Positions 45,283 to 52,716 of a stretch of 64,000 bases of DNA are shown piece after piece (position 1 is the stretch's first letter; each line of letters starts with the position of its first letter). Source of the DNA: Halomonas denitrificans (GTDB lineage Bacteria > Pseudomonadota > Gammaproteobacteria > Pseudomonadales > Halomonadaceae). Below the pieces are notes generated by a model, which was not told the origin of the DNA, searched no databases, and saw only the letters and a list, made by a program, of their open reading frames with translations. The translations under genes were made by a program, and so were the position numbers. The stretch spans positions 930,001 to 994,000 of the forward strand of contig NZ_PYVX01000001.1 in assembly GCF_003056305.1 (NCBI RefSeq). Reading direction: 5' to 3'.

Positions 45283-46215
45283 TCAAGGATCGAGGGGCGC
45301 GCCATCGCAGCGGAAGGCGCGCATCCAGTGCTGCAGGTGGCGCAGCAGCTGCAGCCCCGCCCGGGGCATGCGCCGGCCCACGCGGGTCACCATGTGCGCG
45401 TTGGCCTGGGTGAAGTGCTTGCCCACCACGTCACGCGCCACCAGCGACCCCTCCTCCAGCTCCCGGGCGGCGGCGAAGCGCGGCAGGAGCGTCGCGCAGA
45501 GCCCGGCCCGCGCCGAGTGCTTGAGCACCTCAAGCGAGCCGGTCTGGATGCCGACCGTCAGCGGCTGGCTGGCCTCGCGAAACGCCAGGTCGACCAGCTC
45601 GCGCACGCCGTGTCCCGGGTGCCACAGCGCCAGGGGGTGGTCGGCCAGCGCGGCCAGGGTGATCGGATCCTGCTCCTGCTGGGCCAGCGGATGCTGCGGC
45701 GCCATCAGCAGCACCAGCGGCTGTCGCGTCGACTGCCAGAAGCGCAGATGCGGATGCACCTGCTCGTGATACATCAGGCCGATGTCCGCCTCGTCGTTGA
45801 CCACCGCCTCGATGATCTCCCGGGTGCTGCCGGTGTCGATCTTCAGGCGAATGCCGCGATGGCTCTCGGTGAACTCGCGCAGCGGATGGCCGATCAGGTC
45901 ACCGACGAAGCCCTCCCCCACGTGCAGGGTGATCTGCCCCGTCTCCAGGCGCTGGTAGGCATCCAGGGCATCGCTGAAGTGGCGATCCAGGCGGGTGCGC
46001 CGATGGCAGTAGTCGAGCAGCAGCTCCCCTTCCGGGGTGGGACAGACGCCGTCACGACGCCGCTCCAGCAGGGTGGCGTCCACCGCCGACTCCAGCAGGG
46101 CGATCTGGCGACTCACCGCCGAGGGCGCGATGGCAAGCCGCGACGCCGCGGCGCGAATCGAGCCCGTCTCGACGGTCAGCTGGAAATAGATCAGGCGCTG
46201 ATGGGGAATTTCCAT
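45283..46215 (-). CDS. LysR-family transcriptional regulator
   Basis: A 310-residue LysR regulator. The helix-turn-helix is at about 1-62 (FQLTVETGSIRAAASRLAIAPSAVSRQIALLE), and the effector domain covers about 90-300. The start at 46215 begins directly before the DNA-binding domain; the longer frame to 46476 runs across the promoter of the opposite gene. It is divergent from the XRE-cupin regulator and convergent with the solute-binding protein gene. It may control the catabolic cluster upstream, but no direct evidence is visible. Confidence 0.9.
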   Translation of the reverse strand: MEIPHQRLIYFQLTVETGSIRAAASRLAIAPSAVSRQIALLESAVDATLLERRRDGVCPTPEGELLLDYCHRRTRLDRHFSDALDAYQRLETGQITLHVGEGFVGDLIGHPLREFTESHRGIRLKIDTGSTREIIEAVVNDEADIGLMYHEQVHPHLRFWQSTRQPLVLLMAPQHPLAQQEQDPITLAALADHPLALWHPGHGVRELVDLAFREASQPLTVGIQTGSLEVLKHSARAGLCATLLPRFAAARELEEGSLVARDVVGKHFTQANAHMVTRVGRRMPRAGLQLLRHLQHWMRAFRCDGAPLDP

Positions 46216-46379
46216 GGCGGGCGGGTACTTATGGCGGACGGGAAGCCTCAAGCCTACCAGCCGCCCCATGCGCGCGGTAGCGCGTCGCCTCAACGAGGGC
46301 TCGGTCTCAGCGGCGCCGCTCGAACCGCCCGACACCGGCGACGCTCTCTCCGAGGCCTCCGGCCGCGGGCAGGAGATAG

Positions 46380-46413
46380 TTGACAGGCGAACGTTCTCTA
46401 GATAGAACGTTCG
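46380..46413 (+). promoter_or_regulatory. Promoter with perfect operator for the XRE-cupin/azlCD operon
   Basis: TTGACA (46380-46385) and TAGAAC (46403-46408) are 17 bp apart. A perfect inverted repeat, CGAACGTTCT (46388-46397) and AGAACGTTCG (46404-46413) with spacer CTAGAT, covers the spacer and the -10. This geometry suits repression, most simply by the XRE-cupin protein encoded directly downstream. Confidence 0.8.
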
Positions 46414-46440
46414 ATAAAAGGAACGACGAGAGCGCCTGAC

Positions 46441-46968
46441 ATGGATACCCCCTCCCTCAGCACCCTGGGGCAGCACCTGCAGACCCTACGCAAGGCCCAG
46501 GGCTGGTCGCTGTCGCAGCTGGCCGCCGCCGCCGGCATCGCCAAGTCGAACCTGTCGCGCCTCGAACAGGGCAACGGCAACCCCACCCTGGACACCATCT
46601 GGCGCCTGGCGGTGCAGCTGAAGGTGCCCTTCGGCACCCTGGTCGCCCCCATCGCCGTGCCCCTCGGCGAGGACGGCGTGGAGGTGCGCCTGATCGATCA
46701 GGGCAAGGACAGCCCTCAGGTCGATGCCTACTGGATGCGCTGCGCGCCCTTCACCACCCGCATCGCCGAGCCGCATACCCCCGGTGCCCGGGAGTCCCTG
46801 ACCCTGATCAGCGGCCATCTCGAGGCCGGGCCAGAGGGCGACACCCGCCGGCTCGCCGCCGGCGATACCCTGACCTTCCCCGCCGACCGAGCGCACTGCT
46901 ATCGCACCGGCGACGACTGGGCCACCCTGCTGGTCAGCGTGGTCTACCACGGGGAGGCGAACCGATGA
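46441..46968 (+). CDS. XRE-family regulator with C-terminal cupin
   Basis: A 175-residue regulator. The helix-turn-helix is at about 8-62 (LRKAQGWSLSQLAAAAGIAKSNLSRLEQG) and a cupin fold at about 100-172 (HTPGARESLTLISGHLEA...AGDTLTFPADRAHCY). The cupin probably binds the effector, likely an amino acid or its derivative given the downstream genes. Its stop overlaps the azlC start (ATGA). A strong palindromic operator sits in its own promoter, so autoregulation of the operon is likely. Confidence 0.93.
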   Translation: MDTPSLSTLGQHLQTLRKAQGWSLSQLAAAAGIAKSNLSRLEQGNGNPTLDTIWRLAVQLKVPFGTLVAPIAVPLGEDGVEVRLIDQGKDSPQVDAYWMRCAPFTTRIAEPHTPGARESLTLISGHLEAGPEGDTRRLAAGDTLTFPADRAHCYRTGDDWATLLVSVVYHGEANR

Positions 46969-47696
46969 GCCAGCAGGCCGTCTCTCCCACCCCGCGCCCC
47001 TGGCTCACCGGCATGCGCGAGGCGATCCCCCTGCTCGGCGGCTACGTGCCGGTGGCCATCTCCTTCGGGCTGGTCGCCATCCAGGCGGGCTTCACTGCCC
47101 AGGAAGCGGTGCTGATCTCGGCCCTCGTCTACGCGGGCGCCTCGCAGTTCCTGTTCGTCGGCATGGCCGCCGCCGGCTCGCCGCTGTGGCTGGTGGTGGT
47201 CATGACGCTGCTGATCAACGTGCGCCACGTGGTCTATGCCCCCAACCTGGCGCCCTGGCTGACGGCGAGCCGCGGCTGGCCCTGGCTGATGCACGCCCTC
47301 ACCGACCAGGTCTTCGCCCTGGCGCACACCCGCCTGCCGCAGCTGCCGGAAACGCAGCGGCTCGGCTGGTTCACCGGCGCCGCCCTGTTCGCCTGGGCCA
47401 GCTGGATCGCCGGCACCGCCCTGGGCGCCCTCGCCGGTGAGGAGCTGATGGCCCGCTGGCCGCTGCTCGGCGAGATCATGCCCTTCGCCCTGCCGGCCCT
47501 CTTCCTCGTGCTGGTGGTGCCCCGCTTTACCTCCCGGCGCTGGAGCCTGGCCCTGAGCCTGACCGTCCTGAGCGCCCTCACCCTGACCGTGACGGGCTTC
47601 ACCAACCTGGCGATTCCCCTCGCCGCCGCCTGCGGGGCGCTGTGCTTCCAGGCCGTGAAGTGCCGCCCCGCCGCGAAAGGAACCCGCCATGAGTAG
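46965..47696 (+). CDS. azlC: AzlC-family branched-chain amino acid exporter, large subunit
   Basis: A 243-residue membrane protein with about six or seven helices and the AzlC pattern (GYVPVAISFGLVAIQAGFTAQEAVLISALVYAGASQF, quoted in part; INVRHVVYAPNLAPWL). AzlC and AzlD together export branched-chain amino acids and analogues. It is translationally coupled to the upstream regulator and overlaps azlD by eight bases. Confidence 0.93.
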   Translation: MSQQAVSPTPRPWLTGMREAIPLLGGYVPVAISFGLVAIQAGFTAQEAVLISALVYAGASQFLFVGMAAAGSPLWLVVVMTLLINVRHVVYAPNLAPWLTASRGWPWLMHALTDQVFALAHTRLPQLPETQRLGWFTGAALFAWASWIAGTALGALAGEELMARWPLLGEIMPFALPALFLVLVVPRFTSRRWSLALSLTVLSALTLTVTGFTNLAIPLAAACGALCFQAVKCRPAAKGTRHE

Positions 47697-48036
47697 CGCC
47701 ATGTGGATCGCCGTGATCGTCTCGGCCGTCGGTACCCTGCTGATGCGCCTGCTGCCGATGCTGTGGATGCGACGCCGCCTGGCGCGGCTCGACCACGATG
47801 AGGGGATCGACGCCATGCCCCAGTGGCTCGGCATCCTGGGGCCGCTGATGATCGCCGCCGTGCTCGGCACTTCGCTGGTGCCAAAGGCGCCGGACGGCAT
47901 CTCCTGGCTCGCAACCGGGATCGGCGTGCTCGCGACCCTGGGCGTGTGGTGGCGCACGCGTACCCTTGGCTGGCCGGTCGCGGCCGGCGTGGCGGCTTTC
48001 GGCGCCGTGGTGGTACTGGCAAGCTGGGTGATTTAG
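47689..48036 (+). CDS. azlD: AzlD-family exporter, small subunit
   Basis: A 115-residue membrane protein with three or four helices (WIAVIVSAVGTLLMRLLPMLW; PQWLGILGPLMIAAVLGTSLV), the usual AzlD size. It overlaps azlC by eight bases and is the last gene of the operon. Directly after it base composition drops and the AT-rich island begins. Confidence 0.92.
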   Translation: MSSAMWIAVIVSAVGTLLMRLLPMLWMRRRLARLDHDEGIDAMPQWLGILGPLMIAAVLGTSLVPKAPDGISWLATGIGVLATLGVWWRTRTLGWPVAAGVAAFGAVVVLASWVI

Positions 48037-48072
48037 TAGGGGGATAGAAGGAGGCGTGATTACTAGAGTGCG

Positions 48073-48120
48073 TGGTGCAATTGGCAGGGCTTGAATCTTC
48101 GGTCAAGGGGTTATGACTTT
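48073..48120 (-). pseudogene. Degenerate tRNA-like 3' half (possible att remnant)
   Basis: Read on the minus strand, the sequence has a GTCATAA anticodon-loop-like stretch, CCCCTTGACC, a T-arm-like GATTCAAGCCC and a terminal CCA. It aligns with the 3' half of the intact tRNA-Ile(CAU) gene at 50550-50626 at roughly two thirds identity (TTATGA, CAAGG, GCAGGGCT shared on the + strand). A weak D-arm-like TTGGTTAGCA follows upstream. No acceptor pairing is possible, so it is not a working tRNA. It marks the left edge of the AT-rich island. Confidence 0.5.
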
Positions 48121-48165
48121 AGGTTAACCCATGCAAGTGCTAACCAATACCTGAAAAATCCGCAA

Positions 48166-48207
48166 CTTAAAAAAACCGCATGCATGCCTTTGTAGGCATT
48201 CATGCGG
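48166..48207 (-). terminator. Terminator after the DUF4276 gene
   Basis: CCGCATGCATGCC (48176-48188) pairs with GGCATTCATGCGG (48195-48207) with one mismatch around a 6-base loop. On the minus strand it runs into GGTTTTTTTAAG, a good U-tract. It ends the two-gene island operon. Confidence 0.88.
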
Positions 48208-48307
48208 CTAGTATGTTGACACGATGTAGACACCCAATAAATGAAAATCATCGTGACATTGAATAGCATATTCTTTGTATCACGCCCACCATATCAACGG
48301 AGTCAAA

Positions 48308-48949
48308 TCACATAGCCAATAACTCAAAAGTTCTTACAAAATCATTGAAGCTTGGCGAGCCATTCCTTTCAAGCTCCATGTGCGGTGGTACTTTTTTCGA
48401 CCACCTCTTTTTTATATCCAAAGAAGAAGCACTTCTCTTTCCATGTTTTAAAACGGTAGGATCATCGGCTTTCGCCAACACCTCCCAAGTACCACACACA
48501 CTGTCTTGCCTATAAGCACCCACCACTTCCAAATCTATATTTTCATTGTAAGACAAAAGCGCTTCAACATCTCCCAAATACCACGCCTCTAGTTCTTCTT
48601 TAGCAATCAAGAATAGAGCATTAAAACGCCCTTCAGGAGTAGAGTTCAACCTTCTCAAAGAACTCAGAAAATCTTCTTCATTGCGATCATCTGCATCTAG
48701 CAAAACTAGGACGACTTGGTTTTCTGCGTTAGCTTTTGCATAGGCTCTAATCTTAGCCGGCAGCTGATGCAACAAAGTTTTATTATTAGGATTAGGCCGT
48801 GAAAAAATGTCTTCAGGAAGCTCACCTACACCTTGATGCTTATGTATTCTCCAAGTATTGATAACACCATAATCACCAAGGATTTTAGGCATCAAAATCG
48901 ACAGTGCAGTCAGCTCTGTTTGACCTTCAACTAGTATTTCAAAATGCAT
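48308..48949 (-). CDS. DUF4276 TOPRIM-like protein, partner of the island ATPase
   Basis: A 213-residue protein. The start at 48949 has AGGG six bases upstream; ATG 48955 is two codons longer. TOPRIM-like residues are Glu8 in ILVEGQTE and the acidic pair Asp85/Asp87 in VLLDADDR, followed by EELEAWYLGD, a common DUF4276 feature. This fold is found in nucleases such as the partners of OLD- and PARIS-type ATPases. It begins about 20 bases after the ATPase gene. Base composition is much more AT-rich than the rest of the window, so the pair was acquired horizontally. It is intact, while its ATPase partner is frameshifted. Confidence 0.75.
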   Translation of the reverse strand: MHFEILVEGQTELTALSILMPKILGDYGVINTWRIHKHQGVGELPEDIFSRPNPNNKTLLHQLPAKIRAYAKANAENQVVLVLLDADDRNEEDFLSSLRRLNSTPEGRFNALFLIAKEELEAWYLGDVEALLSYNENIDLEVVGAYRQDSVCGTWEVLAKADDPTVLKHGKRSASSLDIKKRWSKKVPPHMELERNGSPSFNDFVRTFELLAM

Positions 48950-48970
48950 ATCCATCCCTAGAATTACATT

Positions 48971-50214
48971 CTAGCTATCGATGTGATCGCTATACCACAA
49001 GCTTCCAAGCGGCAAACCTTCCTCAAACATTTCAACAACCCCAGGATAATCTGAAGCTCTAGTTAAAACTGAGAATCCGTCATGCTGCTTTTCTAAAACC
49101 CATACCTCTTTAGGTGAAAGCGCATCTACTAAATATGGCTGATGAGTTGTAACAAACAACTGCGAACCACCCTTTCGTCCTGAAGCACTTTCTCTAAACT
49201 CATCTACCAAAGAGTCTAAAAGCTTGTGGTAAAGACCATTTTCTGGCTCTTCTATACAAATGAAAGGCGCAGGATCTGGATCTTCCAACAGAAGCATATA
49301 CGCAAACATCTTCAGGGTGCCATCTGACATTTGCTGGGCATAGAAAGGATTTTTAAACCCCTCGCTCCAGAACTTTAACAACAACCGCCCATCTGGAGAC
49401 TTCTCTGTCTTTATTTTTTCAATACCGGGTATTTTAGAAGAAATCTCCTCTAAAACCTTGCGCAGTTTCTTTGGGTGCTCATTCTCCATAAACTGGACAA
49501 AGTTACCAAGATTATCTCCAAGCCTGTTCAAATGTTTTTGTGCACCTACACGAGGCAAATCTCTAGCTGACTCGGGGGTAAAGTATGAGAGATACCAACC
49601 CTCTATGAACTTTCTAAACTTCGATATTCTCGGATGATCTTTTAAGTTCCCCAGCGTGGAAATCGCCAACTTTTCATCACTATCAAGCTCGACCTTGTGC
49701 GTTGAGTTACTTTCCTCAAGCAACACTTCATCTGAATCTTCATTTTCAGACAAGTCCTCCCCAGACCAAACTTTCCCAGATCCATCTTTCAACTCGAGGA
49801 AGGAAAAAGGCCTACCTGTCTTTTGACCACGCCTTCTTTGCCGCAACCTTTCATTTGCTACTCTAGGCCTTCCACTTTTGTCAACTCCAATGGAAAGCTC
49901 ATAAGTTATAGGCCTCTCATTAGCGCTTTCTCGATAGTAAATCTCAAACTCTATATTACCATCACGCTCCATAGATCTAAGACGTTCAAAACCTCCTCTC
50001 CCACTCCTATAGCAAGCTTCCCCAACGCCATATGTCAAACAGTCAGAAAGGAAACCAAATGCATCAAATAAAGAGCTTTACCAGCACCATTTTTGCCAAT
50101 AACAACGGTCAATGGTGTTAGAGGGTCTACATCCCTATCCTGCCATGTCCTGCCAAAAGAAACGTTTCTCAATGAACGATAGTTTTTTATTTTCATCCCT
50201 TCTATTAGTGCCAT
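48971..50214 (-). pseudogene. AAA (OLD/ABC-like) ATPase, frameshifted at Walker A
   Basis: Two frames together encode one ATPase of about 414 residues. The first (50214 to 50035) begins behind GGAG and reads MALIEGMKIKNYRSLRNVSF, then VVIGKNGAGK, and ends after 59 codons. The second frame continues with SLFDAFGFLSD and CLTYGVGEACYR through the signature region QQMSDGTLKMFAYML, Walker B FICIEEPENGLYH and the His switch FVTTHQP. Adding one A to the AAA at 50077-50079 restores GKNGAGKSSLFDAF, a perfect Walker A. So a single-base loss, a programmed slip or a sequence error separates the halves. Gene order with the DUF4276 gene suggests phage defence. Confidence 0.85.
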
Positions 50215-50549
50215 AAGTGCTCCAAAACCCCCTTTCTGAGAAACATTCTTTTAATAATACAAAAAAACAGTGATCAAGGCAGATATTCTGACCTCGAAGC
50301 TTTCACTCCCTGGTACCACCTTGCCGCAGCCTTTCCGGCTAGTCGGTATCCGTCCCGGTCTGCTTGAGCGTCTTCCGCGCCTTCTCGCTCTCCGTGCTTA
50401 TGTGCTCGCGGCAAAAGCTCAAGGCGAATAGTCAGAATCAGATCAAAGCATTAGGAAAATCTTGAGAATAGCAGGCACGGCGGGGGTTGCAATGCGGGAA
50501 GCGCGAATTCTCCCGACGAGGCAGGATAGAAAGGAGAGGTAACGCGGAG
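50215..50549. other. Island right flank, between ATPase and tRNA-Ile
   Basis: No complete gene is seen. Bases 50221-50280 are AT-rich and must hold the promoter of the ATPase/DUF4276 operon. From about 50290 to 50450 composition returns to high GC, and minus-strand frames remain open for some 50 codons without a start, ending TGA or TAG. This could be the remnant of an older, disrupted gene such as an integrase, but I recognise no motif. Confidence 0.4.
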
Positions 50550-50626
<77 letters not shown>

Positions 50627-50730
50627 TTTCCGGAAACGCCGAACGGCGCCGCCGTATGATAGCGAAAGCCGATGGGCGAGGCCAGCGCCGAAGGCGATAC
50701 CGCCCTCGGCGCGGCGCATCCGGGTACGGC

Positions 50731-51774
50731 TCAGCCGCCGACCACGTTCAGGATAGTGAAGGGCGCCTCGCAGGCGTGGCGCTCGTCACGCTCGTCCACG
50801 CTGCCGAGCCCCAGGTGGCGGTCGTTGTCGTAGGCGACGAACAGGCGGTCGTGATCGAGCACGGCGAGGCCCTCGGCCTTGTGCTCGAACTCCAGGGGTT
50901 CGCCCTTCGGAGTGGTCACCAGCCGCGGGGTCTCGCCGGCGCGGAACTCCTCGAGGCTCAGCTCCCACAGGTAGCCGCCGATGTGCTCTTCCCCGTCCTG
51001 CTCGGTCTCGAAGCTGGTCAGCAGGTAGAGCCGGGCGTGGTAGGGGTCGTACTCGAGACTCGAGAGCCCGCACTCGAAGCGCACCCCCTCATGGCGATCC
51101 GGGTCGAAGGCGAAGAACTCGCGCATCTCGTCGAGGAACTCGAGGTTGCCGCTCTCGCTGATCCGGTAGTGCGCGCCCACCACCCGGCTGACGTAGGCGA
51201 AGTCGTCATGGGCGTTGCCCTGCTCGCGGATGCCGAACAGCAGCAGGCCGTCGCCGCGCTCGCCGGGGATCGCCGCGAGCCCCTCGATCTTGTAGTAGGG
51301 AAAGCCGATGGCGCCGCTGAGCTTGCCGCGAAGCTCCAGCGAGCCTTCCACGCCGTCGCGGGGGTCGGGATCCACCACCTGCACCTTGTCCGGCTCGCCC
51401 AGCGGCCAGATCAGCAGGTGGTTGTAGTCGTTGAGTGCGTGGCTCTCGTCGTCGATGCGATCGAAGCCGGTGGTCGCCAGCACGTGGCGGCCGTCGGCGG
51501 TGAGGGCGAAGTCCTCGTACTTCTCGGCCTGCTTGATCAGCGGCTGGGTGAAGTAGTCGAGGCGGGTGTCGTCGGGGCCCCGGTCGTCGATCGGCAGGGC
51601 GAAGCAGGCGGAGCGCGCCTCGCCGGGAATCGGCTTGTCGCTGGCCATCAGCAGCCGCTTGCCGTCGAAGGCCACCGCCGAGACCTCGGCGTTCACCGGC
51701 CGGCCCTTCTCGTCGCGCAGGCCCGCGGGAAAGCAGTGGATGGTGCCCTGCTGGCGGATGCTCGCCTTGACCAT
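50731..51774 (-). CDS. Conserved hypothetical cytoplasmic protein (beta-propeller-like)
   Basis: A 347-residue protein without signal peptide or membrane segments. The start at 51774 has GGAGG upstream; an ATG at 51804 is ten codons longer. The sequence shows repeated strand patterns with turns such as VAFDGKRLLMASDKP, GLLLFGIREQ, SLEYDPYHARLYLLTSFET and GLAVLDHDRLFVAYDND, consistent with a beta-propeller. I know similar proteins annotated as DUF3616 or esterase/phytase-like, but do not assign a family. It lies alone after the tRNA. Confidence 0.65.
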   Translation of the reverse strand: MVKASIRQQGTIHCFPAGLRDEKGRPVNAEVSAVAFDGKRLLMASDKPIPGEARSACFALPIDDRGPDDTRLDYFTQPLIKQAEKYEDFALTADGRHVLATTGFDRIDDESHALNDYNHLLIWPLGEPDKVQVVDPDPRDGVEGSLELRGKLSGAIGFPYYKIEGLAAIPGERGDGLLLFGIREQGNAHDDFAYVSRVVGAHYRISESGNLEFLDEMREFFAFDPDRHEGVRFECGLSSLEYDPYHARLYLLTSFETEQDGEEHIGGYLWELSLEEFRAGETPRLVTTPKGEPLEFEHKAEGLAVLDHDRLFVAYDNDRHLGLGSVDERDERHACEAPFTILNVVGG

Positions 51775-51968
51775 GGAAAGGCCTCCTCTCGTGGGATGTG
51801 CCAATCACCCTAATGGGCCAGGGAGCGCCACGATAGGGCGCGCGCCGTAACAGTCCGTTACCGCAAGGGGGTGAACCCGGACGGCCTCCCCCGGTACAAA
51901 GGAAGCACGGCGTCTCGGCACGCCGCGCGATCGACAACGCTTCACGACGTTGAACAAGGAGAGAACGC

Positions 51969-52532
51969 ATGATCCACGGAAAGCCCCTGTGCCACGCCCT
52001 TCATCACGCCACCCTGGGAGCCCTTCTGGCCGGCGGCCTGGCCGTCTCGGGCGCTGCCATGGCCGCCCCCCAGGGCCTCTACTCCGCCGATGAGCTGCTC
52101 GATGCCGACGTCTACGCCACCGGCAGCAGCGCCCAGGTCGGCGAAGTCGAGGACATCCTTCTCGACAACGACATGACCGTGCGCGCCCTGGTCATTGACA
52201 CCGGCACCCTGCTCGACCTCAAGGGGGAACAGCAGTTCGTGATCGAGGCCGGCAAGTTCACCGTCGAGACCCAGAACGGCCACGACCTCGAGGAGATCGA
52301 GTACAGGGTGAACGTCGATCTGAGCGAGGCGGAGCTCGCCGAGCAGCCGGCCTACACCAACGACTGGTGGCAGAACGCCCGCCAGGGCGCCCAGGAAGCC
52401 TGGGAGCGGACCAAGGAGGGCGCCGCCAGCGCCTGGGAGAGCACCCAGGAAGGCGCCTCCCGCGCCCTGGATCGCATCGGCCAGGCGCTGGAGAACGTCG
52501 GCGAGAAGACCCAGGACGCCGCCAACCAGTAA
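51969..52532 (+). CDS. Periplasmic PRC-barrel domain protein
   Basis: A 187-residue exported protein. The signal peptide ends near residue 32 (GAAMAAP). A PRC-barrel follows (about 36-118; LYSADELLDADVYATGSSAQVGEVEDILLDNDM, quoted in part), then a helical tail with repeated Trp/Glu/Ala segments (AWERTKEGAASAWESTQEGAS) of an 11-residue period, like LEA or apolipoprotein helices. Such secreted PRC-barrel proteins are linked to envelope stress or desiccation but are poorly studied. AAGGAGAG precedes the gene, and a strong terminator follows. Confidence 0.85.
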   Translation: MIHGKPLCHALHHATLGALLAGGLAVSGAAMAAPQGLYSADELLDADVYATGSSAQVGEVEDILLDNDMTVRALVIDTGTLLDLKGEQQFVIEAGKFTVETQNGHDLEEIEYRVNVDLSEAELAEQPAYTNDWWQNARQGAQEAWERTKEGAASAWESTQEGASRALDRIGQALENVGEKTQDAANQ

Positions 52533-52550
52533 CGCCCCACTCGAGGCACG

Positions 52551-52580
52551 AAGGCCCGGTCTCCGACCGGGCCTTTTTCG
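52551..52580 (+). terminator. Terminator of the PRC-barrel gene
   Basis: AAGGCCCGGT (52551-52560) and ACCGGGCCTT (52566-52575) form a 10-bp stem with loop CTCCG, followed by TTT. Confidence 0.92.
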
Positions 52581-52652
52581 TTGTCGCCCCAGGCGACCTC
52601 TCCACGAGCCGTTGCGCCACGCGCAACGCGATGTTTCATGGGAACCGGCAGC

Positions 52653-52705
52653 AAATGAGGATCATTCTTCATTAGAATTCCTTGGCATTGATAATCACTA
52701 TCATT
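52653..52705 (+). promoter_or_regulatory. Two Fur boxes before the TonB receptor gene
   Basis: ATTGATAATCACTATCATT (52687-52705) is a close match to the 19-bp Fur consensus, ending 12 bases before the ATG. A weaker copy built on AAATGAGGATCATTCTTCA lies at 52653-52671. They predict iron repression of the receptor. Confidence 0.82.
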
Positions 52706-52716
52706 CAAGGAGCCCC

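Noticed and set aside
50290..50450. A GC-rich stretch with an open minus-strand frame, possibly an integrase remnant
   Set aside because: No tyrosine-recombinase or other motif could be found, and the frame lacks a start; kept only as a note on the region.
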